Source: CAMPKL01 sp963805925 (GTDB lineage: Bacteria > Acidobacteriota > Terriglobia > Bryobacterales > UBA6623). Taken from it: a stretch of 64,000 nucleotides of DNA. Made by a program: the position numbers and the translations under genes. How positions within the stretch are numbered: the first letter of the stretch is position 1; each line of letters begins with the position of its first letter. The notes beneath the pieces are model-generated. The model saw only the letters and a program-made list of their open reading frames with translations. It did not search any database and was not told the DNA's origin. The stretch spans positions 1 to 64,000 of the forward strand of contig CAWDWB010000010.1 in assembly GCA_963805925.1 (NCBI GenBank). The letters are read 5' to 3'. Positions 51,449-59,686 of the stretch are shown piece after piece.

Positions 51449-51835
51449 ATGCGAATTTCAAAAACCGACATTCCTGAAAAGATCAACATCCCCGGCGCAG
51501 TCGCGCGCCAACAGACCGATTTCGGCGATGCGACCGCCTACGGCAAAATGGCCGGAGAATACTTCTCGATGGCTGCCGGAGTCGACATCGCGCCCCTGCT
51601 GAAGGGTCTAGAAGACGATCTCTGTCAGGCGCCGCACTGGGGCTATTTGATCGAGGGAGAGGTCACCGTGACCTACAAAGACGGATCCAAGGATTTGGTC
51701 AAAGGCGGAGACCTTTTCTTTTGGCCTGCCGGTCACACAGTGGCCGTCACCCAGAACGCTGAGATCATCCTCTTCAGTCCGCAGCAAGAGCACTGTGCCG
51801 TGGTGGACCATCTTAAGAAGCAGCTCGTGGGCTAG
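51449..51835 (+). CDS. Cytoplasmic cupin-domain protein
   Basis: ATG 51449 gives 128 residues (MRISKTDIPEKINIPGAVAR). The cupin motifs are APHWGYLIEGEVTVTYKDGS and GGDLFFWPAGHTVAVTQNAE, with a Cys before the first motif (DDLCQAPHW) and His at PAGHT as possible metal ligands. No signal peptide. An upstream open stretch from 51398 is not needed. A hairpin follows. The preceding 90 bp separate it from the decayed array, so it has its own promoter. Confidence 0.85.
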   Translation: MRISKTDIPEKINIPGAVARQQTDFGDATAYGKMAGEYFSMAAGVDIAPLLKGLEDDLCQAPHWGYLIEGEVTVTYKDGSKDLVKGGDLFFWPAGHTVAVTQNAEIILFSPQQEHCAVVDHLKKQLVG

Positions 51836-51860
51836 GCGGCTCTGCCGGCCTGGAAGCAAG

Positions 51861-51886
51861 ACGGCCCGCTCCCTGGAGCGGGCCGT
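51861..51886 (+). terminator. GC hairpin after the cupin gene
   Basis: ACGGCCCGCTCC, loop CT, GGAGCGGGCCGT forms a perfect 12-bp stem 25 bases after the stop. There is no T run, so termination may need help. The same 11-bp stem ACGGCCCGCTC recurs at 55732-55756. Confidence 0.6.
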
Positions 51887-51982
51887 CGTCGTTCAACCTC
51901 GACAGGGCACATACGTCCCGCTGTGGTGCGACGATTTGCCGCATTCGTCCGCCCGGTCCTGGCCGGTAGCCTAAGAGTGTTC

Positions 51983-53005
51983 ATGTCTAAACTGCTGATT
52001 GTCACTCTCGCCCTCACCTCAATCGCCTCCGCCCAAACCAAATGGACCAGCGCCCGCCCCGATGGACACGCACCCATCGGCGTCATGGGCGACCACACTC
52101 ACGAAAAGGGCGAGGTCATGCTCTCCTACCGCTGGATGTACATGGGCATGGAAGACAGCCGCATCGGCACTGACCGCGTCGACAATGCCGACATCCTCTC
52201 GCCTACTGGCTATGACTTTCGAGTGACGCCCCTACGCATGCCGATGCAGATGCATATGCTCGGCGTGATGTACGCACCTGCTGACCGCGTCACCTTGATG
52301 GGCATGGTCAACATCCTCAGCAGCACCATGGATCACCAAACGCGCCCAGGAGGCATGTTTACGACGGAGTCGAGGGGAGTCGGCGACACGTCGGTCGCTG
52401 CGATGGTCCTGCTGGCGGATTCACGCCGCCAGCGGGTCCATCTGAATCTAGGAGTCAGCCTGCCGACTGGCTCGATCAGCGAACAGGATGTGACGCCGGC
52501 CTCGGCGCCCAACAAGACGCGCCTGCCCTATCCGATGCAGCTGGGGTCCGGCACGTTCGATTTCTTGCCGGGCCTCACCTACTTGGCTGAGAGCGACAAC
52601 TGGTCGGGCGGCGCCCAAGTCCGCGGCACGGTGCGCAGCGGCGAAAACGACAATAGCTACCGACTCGGCAATCGCTTTATGGCGACGAGCTGGGCCGCGC
52701 GCAAACTAGGCAATCGAGTCAGCGCTTCGCTTCGCCTGACGTCCGAGCGTTGGGGCAACATCAAAGGCGCCGACCCGGCATTCGCCGGAGCCGTCATGAT
52801 GCGCATGGTTCCCACGGTGTTTAGCGATCTGCGCGGCGGCAAGCGCGTCGACATTGGCGCCGGCATCAATACCTACCTCAAGCGCTCGCGCCCGGGTCAA
52901 ATACGCCTAGCCCTCGAAGTCTCGCGCCCGATCTACCAGAATCTCGACGGCCCGCAGCTTGAGTCCGACTATCAAGTCGTCCTCGGCACGCAGTTCCTGT
53001 TCTAG
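51983..53005 (+). CDS. Outer-membrane beta-barrel protein of the metal-linked transporter type
   Basis: ATG 51983 gives 340 residues with a signal peptide, MSKLLIVTLALTSIASAQ. The mature start is rich in His and Met: DGHAPIGVMGDHTHEKGEVM, then YRWMYMGMEDSRIGTDRV and RMPMQMHMLGVMYAPADRVT. Amphipathic strands follow and it ends LESDYQVVLGTQFLF, a barrel terminus. Proteins of this pattern (often called simply transporter) are common near copper-handling genes in other bacteria. Here the neighbours are a redox-type RegA/RegB pair. A role in metal or redox stress is an inference. Its stop overlaps the convergent RegA gene by 4 bp. Confidence 0.75.
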   Translation: MSKLLIVTLALTSIASAQTKWTSARPDGHAPIGVMGDHTHEKGEVMLSYRWMYMGMEDSRIGTDRVDNADILSPTGYDFRVTPLRMPMQMHMLGVMYAPADRVTLMGMVNILSSTMDHQTRPGGMFTTESRGVGDTSVAAMVLLADSRRQRVHLNLGVSLPTGSISEQDVTPASAPNKTRLPYPMQLGSGTFDFLPGLTYLAESDNWSGGAQVRGTVRSGENDNSYRLGNRFMATSWAARKLGNRVSASLRLTSERWGNIKGADPAFAGAVMMRMVPTVFSDLRGGKRVDIGAGINTYLKRSRPGQIRLALEVSRPIYQNLDGPQLESDYQVVLGTQFLF

Positions 53006-53554
53006 ACAGCCGGCGGATACTTGAACAGCTTGCGTTGCAGTGAACGCCGGTGCAGACCGAGCACCTTTGCCGCCTGCGAAATATTGCCGTCACAATCGGC
53101 GAGCACGCGCTGAATGTGTTCCCACTCTACGCGTGCCAAACTCGGCGCCTGCACGTCCTCAGGTACCTCCGTCGATGCCTCCTGGCCGCTGGTGATCCGC
53201 TCATATTCGCGCACGATCTGATCGGCGTCGGCTGGCTTCGTCAGGTAGTGGTCAGCCCCCAGTTTGGTGGCGGTCAAGGCCGTCGCAATGCTGCCATAGC
53301 CGGTGAGCATGATGATGCAGATGGTGTCGTCGAGCGCACGCAGCCGTCGAACGATTTCCAATCCGCTCGTTTCCGGCAGACGTAAATCGACGATCGCTAA
53401 GTCGGGACTGTGCTGTCGCCGCCTGTTCCAGAGCGCTGTCGGCGTCTGCGGCTTCGCTAGCCTCCCAACCGCGCGACGCCATGGCGCGCGCCAGGCGGTT
53501 GCGAAAGATATCGTCGTCGTCGACGACCAGCACGGCTCGTTCTGGTTGATTCAT
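53002..53554 (-). pseudogene. regA: RegA/PrrA-type response regulator, one frameshift in the receiver
   Basis: ATG 53554 begins MNQPERAVLVVDDDDIFRNR and runs to ALEQAAT, then loses frame near 53420. The correct continuation, SPDLAIVDLRLPETSGLEIV, is in the neighbouring frame and contains the phospho-acceptor aspartate (VDLRLPE). It is followed by IIMLTGYGSIATALTATKLG, the KP of YLTKPAD and a Fis-type helix-turn-helix, GNISQAAKVLGLHRRSLQRK. Removing one base restores about 183 residues. It pairs with the RegB-like kinase directly upstream (4-bp overlap). As written, only an N-terminal stub and a receiver-less C-terminus could be made. Confidence 0.82.
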
Positions 53555-54855
53555 ATCAGCGGCAGCTCAAACGTCACTCGCGTCCCGCGGCCAATCGCCG
53601 ACTCAAAGGTCAGTCCGCCGCCCAGACGATGAGCCAGCGTACGCACCAAAAACACGCCCAGCCCCATGCCGCTGCCCGGTTCTTTGGTGGTGAAAAAAGG
53701 CTCGCCCACGTGACGCAAAATTTCCTCGGCCATGCCTCCGCCGGTGTCTTCCACAATCAATTGCAGCATGCCGCCGTCGACCGCCGCCGAGACGGTCACC
53801 ATTGCACGGTTGGCGCTGGCGTCGACGGCGTTTCTGATCAGCGCGACCAACGCCTGCTCCACGGCGCGGCGCGGGATGACCAGCTTGGCTCTTTCGGCTT
53901 CTTCGGCGATCTTGCTGCGGACGCGACTGCTCGGACCGAACTCAGCGAGAGTCGATGACAAAAGGTCGCTCACCTCGACTTCAACCGACGCTTCGCCCGC
54001 CGGCTCGGCGCCTTCCATGCTCATGCGTGTGAGGATTTGGCGGCAGCGCTCGACCTCCGTGCGAATGAGCCGGCTGTCTTCGGCCAGCGAGTCGACCGCT
54101 TCGGACTTTTCATCCTCTTGTTGGGCGGCGTAGCGTTCCACTTCTTTGGCGACCACCGCGATCGTCGCCAGCGGCGTGCTCAGCTCATGCGCGGCGCCGG
54201 CCGCGAGCGTGACCAACGAAGCCAACCGGTCTTTCTTGGCCAACTCCTCTTGCAACTCAATCAGCGACGCCTCGCGCTCGCGCAACAACTCGGAAATCTT
54301 TCCCGAGAACATCGCAATCAAGAACGCGGCAACGCCAAAGCCGATCCACATGCCGATTAGGTGCAGATTCGGGCCTGGCTGCGTGCGATGCATCTCCAGC
54401 ACTGAAATAGGCCAGTAGATCCAAAACAGCGAGCCAAAACAAACCGTAGCCAAAGCGCCCAAGGCCCAAGTCTGCTGCTTGCTCAGGATCGTCGCCGACA
54501 AGGTGATCGCCACCAGATAGAGCAGGCTGAACGGGTTATACGGACCGCCGCTCAGCATCAAGACACCTGTTAGGCACAGCGTGTCCAGGACGAAAATTTT
54601 TGCCAGTACGCCTGACGCGTTGCCGCCCTCGGCGGCATCGGCTTCAGAACCCCAGCGGCTCAGCCAAAGATTGCTCGCCAATGTCAGCGCCGGCAAGATC
54701 AAGATCCACCCAAGGGGCAGATCGATCCCCAGAAAATGGTGGACGCCGAGCACCGTCGCCGCTTGACCGAAAGCGAGCCCGTAGCGCAGCCTGACAATCC
54801 ACGGGAGCGCGATCCGCGGGGCCGCTTCGGGCAATGCTGCAGGGCGATCCGTCAC
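53551..54855 (-). CDS. regB: RegB/PrrB-type redox sensor histidine kinase
   Basis: The frame is open from 55092, but GTG 54855 overlaps the stop of the DUF1003 gene (GTGA) and gives 434 residues. Six hydrophobic helices lie in residues 20-190, with the quinone-sensing RegB motif GGPYNPFSLLYL between helices 3 and 4. HisKA has His223 in AGAAHELSTPLATIAVV, matching the RegB H-box AHELGTPLATI. The ATPase has LIRNAVDAS, EDTGGGM and GSGMGLGVFLVRTL. The redox-active cysteine of classical RegB cannot be placed with certainty. It forms an operon DUF1003-regB-regA. Confidence 0.88.
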   Translation of the reverse strand: MTDRPAALPEAAPRIALPWIVRLRYGLAFGQAATVLGVHHFLGIDLPLGWILILPALTLASNLWLSRWGSEADAAEGGNASGVLAKIFVLDTLCLTGVLMLSGGPYNPFSLLYLVAITLSATILSKQQTWALGALATVCFGSLFWIYWPISVLEMHRTQPGPNLHLIGMWIGFGVAAFLIAMFSGKISELLREREASLIELQEELAKKDRLASLVTLAAGAAHELSTPLATIAVVAKEVERYAAQQEDEKSEAVDSLAEDSRLIRTEVERCRQILTRMSMEGAEPAGEASVEVEVSDLLSSTLAEFGPSSRVRSKIAEEAERAKLVIPRRAVEQALVALIRNAVDASANRAMVTVSAAVDGGMLQLIVEDTGGGMAEEILRHVGEPFFTTKEPGSGMGLGVFLVRTLAHRLGGGLTFESAIGRGTRVTFELPLI

Positions 54856-55379
54856 AAGCGCTTCGTCTCGCCTCCGCGTATCTCTTCCAGCAGTTCCACT
54901 TGGCGTTGCTGCAGGGCGATCAATTCCGCCCACTGCGAGTCGCGCAGCTTGTCGATCTTGGCGTGCAGATCCATGATTTCCATCTCGGCCTTCATATTCA
55001 CTTCGTAGTCGTAGTGCGCGTCCAAGCGATCTCTCGCCGCTTGCCGATTCTGGCTCATCATGATCACCGGCGCTTGCAGTGCAGCCAAACACGAAAGTAT
55101 CAGGTTCAACAGGATAAACGGGAAGGGATCGAACGGCGCGGCGGTGCGGCTATTGATCAGCATCCAGATCATCATGCCGGCGAGAAACAGGAAGATGAAC
55201 GTCCAACTTCCGCCGAATGCGGCAACTCTGTCGGCCAGCCGTTGTCCGAGAGTGAGCTGCTTTCGAAACTGTTGACTGACGTCCTGAGCGACGGGTTTCC
55301 GTTTGAGCCAAGAGGCGATGACGCCCCGCTCGCGATCACTCAGCTCCTGCATCTGCTTCAAAAGCGCATTCGGATCCAT
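54852..55379 (-). CDS. DUF1003 membrane protein
   Basis: This 175-residue protein opens with a basic cytoplasmic head, then helices SWTFIFLFLAGMMIWMLINS and FILLNLILSCLAALQAPVIM. The DUF1003 signature FDPFPFILLNL...QAPVIMMSQNRQ is present. The C-terminal AKIDKLRDSQWAELIALQQR is a coiled coil. A strong GGGAGGAGG precedes ATG 55379. The family has no settled function. It heads the unit with regB and regA, overlapping regB by GTGA, so it may report to or support the redox sensor. Confidence 0.9.
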   Translation of the reverse strand: MDPNALLKQMQELSDRERGVIASWLKRKPVAQDVSQQFRKQLTLGQRLADRVAAFGGSWTFIFLFLAGMMIWMLINSRTAAPFDPFPFILLNLILSCLAALQAPVIMMSQNRQAARDRLDAHYDYEVNMKAEMEIMDLHAKIDKLRDSQWAELIALQQRQVELLEEIRGGETKRL

Positions 55380-55930
55380 GTTGAGCCTCCTCCCGAATGC
55401 TATCAGGACTGCACTGTTGGAATTGCGATTTCACAGGGGCTCGGCGATAGCCTCGCGTATTTCATGGTTTTGGACGGCAGGCCGCCGCAAACCCGCTCCC
55501 CAGCTGGTATCCCCTTCGCCCGCGCCCCGCTCCATCCCGTACGCCGCATGTCGCCCACAACGCGCCTCACAAAACGCGCCCTAAGCCCTTGATTCAGTCG
55601 GACCATGCCGGCGTCTTGGCAGAAAAAACGGATACTCTCGGATGTTGAGCGGCTTCTGGGGCTCGCCGCGGCCCGACGGACCGTTCGCCGCGAAGGGAAA
55701 CCGGCACTGCGAGATGGCTCCGAAAACGAAGACGGCCCGCTCAAAGAGCGGGCCGTTCTGATTTCCGGTTAGCAGGGGGTGCAAGCGATCCGTCGCCGGT
55801 AACTGCCCTTCTCGCTCTAGGCGCTGTCTCTCCAACAGCCCGCTAGAAAGCCTATGTTAGGATGCTGTCAGTTCACCTAAACAACAAAAGCTCGCCAGAC
55901 AGCAACCGCGCCTAATGGCCAGGCCGCGTG
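55380..55930. other. Intergenic region without a convincing gene
   Basis: This 550-bp stretch lies between two divergent genes. Open frames occur on both strands (minus 55403-55744; plus 55605-55772, MPASWQKKRILSDVERLLGL), but none has a clear ribosome site plus family match. A hairpin ACGGCCCGCTC AAA GAGCGGGCCGT lies at 55732-55756. The promoter for the large secreted gene should lie in the last 120 bases. Confidence 0.5.
55732..55756 (+). terminator. GC hairpin sharing its stem with the one at 51861
   Basis: It is an 11-bp perfect stem with AAA loop, followed by TCTGATTTCC. The stem sequence equals that at 51861-51886. It could end a short transcript coming from 55605 or be a dispersed palindrome. 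Confidence 0.45.
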
Positions 55931-57391
55931 ATGACAAATCAACCAAACCAGCGCTTGGTACTGCTCGCTGTGGCCGCCCTGTGCGGCTGGTTGTGGGCCG
56001 CGCCGGTCTTGGCTCAGACGCCGCCCCCCTCTCCGCTACTTGAAGATCAGCTGCGCCACTTGATCGGCATCGAAAACCGAATACGCGGCAGCCTGGAGCA
56101 ACAACCCAACTACACCTGCCAGATGGAAATTCGTCGCGCTCATCTCGGCGCAAAAGCACGGGAGAAGCTCGCGAAGAAGATCGAGAAGCTGCGGGAACAC
56201 GACGGAGGAGCCGCTTTGCGGAGTTACCGAGAAGGAGGAAGCGAAGTTGAGGTGGCCAACCTAGATATCCCCATGGATGCAGCGGATGCGGTCGCTCTTG
56301 AAGTCGCCATCGTCGACGGCAAAGAACTCTACGCCTTCCCCGACAGCACGCGCTTCGAAGATCGTCCCCTAGCGAAGATGATTGGGCACGGCACCGTGTC
56401 GACCGGGTCTTTTGCCGGCCACGCTCGCAGTATTTTCGTCAACAACGCCGGGCGAATTGAGTACGCCGGCGAAGAATTCGTCGGCGGCGAGCGAGTCCGG
56501 CGGTATGACTACGAGGTAGAGCTGTTTCGCAGCGGATACAGCGTTAGCAACGAGGGACAGACCGCCGTTGTACCTTATTTCGGTTCGTTCTGGGCAGCGG
56601 CCGATAGCGATGAACTTCGGCGGCTGACGGTTCGCGCGGACGACATTCCCGACTATGTCGGCGTCGATGAATTTACGACCCAAATCGACTACCAAACGCT
56701 GCAGCTCAACTCCGAAGATTTCATCGTTCCTCTGCGGGCGCGGCTGACGATGTTGCTGACGACTGGCGTGGAGAGCGTGAACGAGACGGAGTATAAGGAC
56801 TGTCGTTCGTTCGTCGGCTCTTCGACGCTGTCTTTCGACGACTCTACGTCGCAGTTCTACGTCGAAAAAGTAGAAGAGATTGAGGATGTTGACCTCCCAG
56901 ATGGCCTGCGTCTTCCGGTTCGGCTGATAACGCCGATCGATTCGGACACAACCCAGGTTGGAAGTCCGGTCAGGGCGGAGTTAACGACTAATGTCCGCTA
57001 TGGCACGGACACCGTTCTGCCGAAGGGCGCCGTGCTCAACGGTCGGATTCGTCGATTTGAGTTTTATAAAGGAACAAGCGAGCACTACGTCGTCGGCATT
57101 GAATTTCTGGAACTGTCGTTTGATTCCGGCAGAAAACGCGCCGACGTTTCTCTGACTCTAGAGCGGATTGCGACGACGATGGGCGTAGAACAGAGCGCGT
57201 CAGCTCCGGTCACTCGGAGCCAAACTTCCATAAGAATCGGCAGCTTGCCGACCGAAACCCGAACGACCGTCGAGACCTATGTAGGGCGCGGCATCCCTGG
57301 TGTGGGCATGTTCTACGTTCGAGGACATGGGTTCGTACTCAAGCCGGGTTTTCGAATGACCTGGAAAACGGTCATCGCCTCTCAGGAATGA
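55931..57391 (+). CDS. Large secreted protein of unknown function
   Basis: Start ATG 55931 (or GTG 55928 directly before it) gives 486 residues. Signal peptide: NQRLVLLAVAALCGWLWAAP, ending VLAQT. No membrane helices follow. The mature part has an early helical segment (GIENRIRGSLEQQPNYTCQM, AKAREKLAKKIEKLREH), then mostly beta structure: FVNNAGRIEYAGEEFVGGER, RRYDYEVELFRSGYSVSNEG and LRLPVRLITPIDSDTTQVGS. The last block resembles a TrbI/VirB10-like pattern of capped or tunable export domains (GSPVRAELTTNV, LPKGAVLNGRI), but only loosely. I associate the overall layout with unnamed acidobacterial secreted proteins. It is monocistronic. Confidence 0.8.
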   Translation: MTNQPNQRLVLLAVAALCGWLWAAPVLAQTPPPSPLLEDQLRHLIGIENRIRGSLEQQPNYTCQMEIRRAHLGAKAREKLAKKIEKLREHDGGAALRSYREGGSEVEVANLDIPMDAADAVALEVAIVDGKELYAFPDSTRFEDRPLAKMIGHGTVSTGSFAGHARSIFVNNAGRIEYAGEEFVGGERVRRYDYEVELFRSGYSVSNEGQTAVVPYFGSFWAAADSDELRRLTVRADDIPDYVGVDEFTTQIDYQTLQLNSEDFIVPLRARLTMLLTTGVESVNETEYKDCRSFVGSSTLSFDDSTSQFYVEKVEEIEDVDLPDGLRLPVRLITPIDSDTTQVGSPVRAELTTNVRYGTDTVLPKGAVLNGRIRRFEFYKGTSEHYVVGIEFLELSFDSGRKRADVSLTLERIATTMGVEQSASAPVTRSQTSIRIGSLPTETRTTVETYVGRGIPGVGMFYVRGHGFVLKPGFRMTWKTVIASQE

Positions 57392-57470
57392 CAGCTCTTG
57401 AGGAAAACCGAAAAACGGATGAGCGGGCAGGAAACTGCTGTGTAACCGGGAAGCCTCGGGGGGAAACCGG

Positions 57471-57653
57471 GGGAAACCGGGACAGCCTCAATTTTGACTC
57501 GTGGCGACCTCTTTCTAGCTCACAAGTCTAAGTGAATCAACCTCTTACCGTCAGAGTGCTGACTTACGCACCACGACTACTCCCACCGTCGATCTAGTGA
57601 AATCAACGACTTGTGGAGAGCACTGATTCGAATTGAGGCTGTCCCGGTTTCCC
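57471..57653. mobile_element. MITE-like element with 23-bp perfect terminal inverted repeats
   Basis: The 23 bases at 57471-57493 (GGGAAACCGGGACAGCC...CAATT) are perfectly inverted at 57631-57653, with 137 bases between and no coding frame of note. The inner 15 bp equal the repeats flanking the intact RAYT at 2 kb. Two 10-bp direct repeats (GGGGAAACCG) lie just before the left end. The right end abuts the RAYT fragment. This is a non-autonomous relative of the RAYT repeat family. Confidence 0.75.
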
Positions 57654-57660
57654 TTGCGCT

Positions 57661-58038
57661 TTGGGGCCGAACCGGCTGGAGACCGCGCTGCTGTATGTGG
57701 ACCTGAATCCGGTGCGGGCGAGGATGACGGGAGAGGCGACGGCATGGGAGTGGTCGAGCGCACGGGCGCACGCGACTGGGCGCGACGAGACGGGCTTGCT
57801 GGCGTCCGAGACGCTGGCGGAGTTAGCGCTCTGCGAGGGCTGGGCGGAGCGGTTGAAGCGCCGGCAGAGCGAGTCGGCGGAGCAGGAGTTGCGACGAGCG
57901 ACGGCGGCGGGCACGCCCTACGCGGACGCAGCGTTTTGTCGCGAATTGGAGCGAAGATTCGAGCGCGACATGGAGTGGCGTCCGCGAGGAAGGTCGGCAA
58001 AGCCGAAGGCGCTCGCTGCAGGCGCTGGAAGGGCGTAA
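57661..58038 (+). pseudogene. C-terminal fragment of a RAYT transposase
   Basis: The frame opens at a TTG but homology starts at LGPNRLETALLYVDLNPVRA, which contains the RAYT tyrosine block, and continues WEWSSARAHATGRDETGL, then a basic tail. The N-terminal half with the HUH site is missing; the terminal inverted repeat lies in its place. So insertion or recombination at the repeat truncated the gene. It resembles the 2051 gene (YVDLNPVRAR...WSSARAH) without being identical. Confidence 0.8.
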
Positions 58039-58214
58039 GCTGTTGTGCAGGAGATGGTTAAGGACCAAGCGCGGGATTTTTTGGGCTCCGTCCCCTTTAG
58101 CCTCAGTATCTGGGGCGCGCGCCAGCATATGCCATTGGAAGTCGATGCGATGGCCTTTGGAACAAGCGTTGCGAACGACCTCAACCAACAAGGCTGGAGC
58201 GGTTGGTGAAGAGT

Positions 58215-58817
58215 ATGCGTGGCGCTGCTCGACGGTTAGCTGCGGTCCGAGTTCTTGCGGCCTTGTGCCTGGTAGCGACTTGTGGCTGCAATTGGGGGGT
58301 GGACCTGGGCAAGTACGCGGACTTTTTCGCAATGCGCCCGGACGAGCAGCTGGAGGTCTTTCACGAATATTCCCTTGAGGAGCAAGTCGACATCTATCTG
58401 TTGAACCAACGCTTGTTCCACCACGGTAGTTTTGCGTCTGAGGTTGCGCAGAATGGAGCTAGCGTCGTCCCGATCTTGACGAAGCGTCTTGCTGGGCCAG
58501 AACCGGGAAAACGGAAGCTGGAATCTGAAAGAGAGAAGTACGACATACTGATTGTGTTCTCATCTATGCAGGCGGGCCGAAGCTATCCCGTGTCCGCCGA
58601 TCCGGAACTCATGCGGCTGCTCGATGAATCCGCCTCTTCAATTGGAAATGAACTGTTGAGGAGTCAGGCACTTCAGCTCATTGAGGGCATCCGTACCTCA
58701 GAAGAAAGGAGGAATGGCCCTTTCTTTCGCAAGCTCAAGGGGACTTTGGGCGACATCAAAACCGAGATGAAGAACCACAGAGGAAACCCGAGGAAGCCCG
58801 AGGGACAGGCACCTTAG
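58215..58817 (+). CDS. Hypothetical lipoprotein, 200 residues
   Basis: ATG 58215 (MRGAARRLAAVRVLAALCLV) gives a lipoprotein signal with lipobox ATCGC; a TTG 12 bp upstream is also in frame. The mature part reads FFAMRPDEQLEVFHEYSLEE, QVDIYLLNQRLFHHGSFASE and VVPILTKRLAGPEPGKRKLE, helical throughout. The IYLLNQRLFHHGSF block and the VPILTKRL resemble HEAT-type helical repeats seen in small secreted proteins, without a named family. The last residues (NPRKPEGQAP) run into repeat-like DNA and may be an extension. It sits alone among mobile debris. Confidence 0.65.
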   Translation: MRGAARRLAAVRVLAALCLVATCGCNWGVDLGKYADFFAMRPDEQLEVFHEYSLEEQVDIYLLNQRLFHHGSFASEVAQNGASVVPILTKRLAGPEPGKRKLESEREKYDILIVFSSMQAGRSYPVSADPELMRLLDESASSIGNELLRSQALQLIEGIRTSEERRNGPFFRKLKGTLGDIKTEMKNHRGNPRKPEGQAP

Positions 58818-58937
58818 AACCCGAGGGACAGATGGGATGAGACGGCTGGTTCTGCTTAAGCAGCGGTAAGCTGCATAGCGCATTCGAAGTGATGCAAAGG
58901 AGAACCAGCCATGAGGAAGCATAACAGCAACTTCGCC

Positions 58938-59003
58938 GCGCACAGCCCGCAGTAGCATACCGCACGGCGCACCGAGGAGAACCGTTCCGGCTCGGCAACC
59001 TCC
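58938..59003 (-). pseudogene. 66-bp scrap of an IS110 transposase
   Basis: The minus strand reads EPERFSSVRRAVCYCGLCAA. It aligns without gaps to 1089-1154 of the IS110 wreck, with 59 of 66 bases equal by my count. No flanking IS110 sequence is recognisable on either side, although a minus-strand frame stays open from 59128. It marks a second, almost erased IS110 copy. Confidence 0.7.
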
Positions 59004-59206
59004 GCCGGCTGCGACTGCGCGCTCCCCGGCGAATGGCGCAGGTACAACAGCATCGCCTTGGTCCAATGCTGCACCGGCGCCAACAAACGTCCAATCATCA
59101 ACTCAACATTCGAAGTCAGCGGCGACACGGAGGACCTCGTTACGCTCCGCGTCTACGCCTGGGCGTTCGGTGACAGGCAACTCTGCTAAGCTAGGCCGCA
59201 CCAAAC

Positions 59207-59686
59207 ATGTCGCGACAAGCGCGCGTGGTAGCGGAGGCGGTTCCGCACCACGCCACTCAGCGGGGCAACGACCGCCAAGACATCTTCCTCACCGACGACG
59301 ACCGCCGCTTTTACCTGGCCATCCTGCGCGAAAAATCCGAGCTGTTCGGACTCTCCATCCTGGGCTTCTGCTTGATGACCAATCATGTCCAGGTCATCGG
59401 CATTCCCCGGCGCTCGAATTCGCTCGCCAAAGCCCTCGGACAAGCTCACTGGCGCTACGCCATGTACTTCAACCGGCGCTACCGCCGCAGCGGACACCTG
59501 TGGCAGAACCGCTTCTATTCCAGCCCTTTAGGACCCTCGCGGCTGATCGCGGCCCTGGCCCACGTGGACCTCAACCCGCTGCGCGCCGGCCTCGTCGGAG
59601 ACCCCGCCGAATACCCCTGGTCTAGCGCCGCCGCCCATATTTCCGGAAAGGGGGACAACGCCCAGTTTTTGAAGATGACTATGTGA
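59207..59686 (+). CDS. RAYT-like protein lacking catalytic residues
   Basis: This 159-residue intact frame has the RAYT fold pattern: MSRQARVVAEAVPHHATQRG, NDRQDIFLTDDDRRFYLAIL and SGHLWQNRFYSSPLGPSRLI, WSSAAAH. But the HUH motif reads CLMTNHVQVIG (His to Gln at the second metal ligand), and the tyrosine block reads LAHVDLNPLRAG (Tyr to His). Both changes should abolish cleavage. The frame is nevertheless open and the fold residues are kept, so either decay is recent or a DNA-binding role is retained. The C-terminus after ISGKGDNAQFLKMTM is short compared with the 233-residue paralogue. ATG 59207 has no strong ribosome site. Confidence 0.75.
   Translation: MSRQARVVAEAVPHHATQRGNDRQDIFLTDDDRRFYLAILREKSELFGLSILGFCLMTNHVQVIGIPRRSNSLAKALGQAHWRYAMYFNRRYRRSGHLWQNRFYSSPLGPSRLIAALAHVDLNPLRAGLVGDPAEYPWSSAAAHISGKGDNAQFLKMTM

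Noticed and set aside
44955..53554. Explaining all frameshifts as poor sequencing
   Set aside because: Intact genes of 700-1029 codons lie in the same window without indels, and some lesions are substitutions (TAG at 45897, TAG at 36708) or large truncations (TPR3, the 43.74-kb junction). Single-base cases such as RegA, TPR1 and the TonB-like gene could still be errors.
55605..55772. A 55-codon plus-strand gene (MPASWQKKRILSDVERLLGL...)
   Set aside because: No ribosome site, no family match, and its 3' part is the hairpin at 55732-55756; left as part of the gene-less region.
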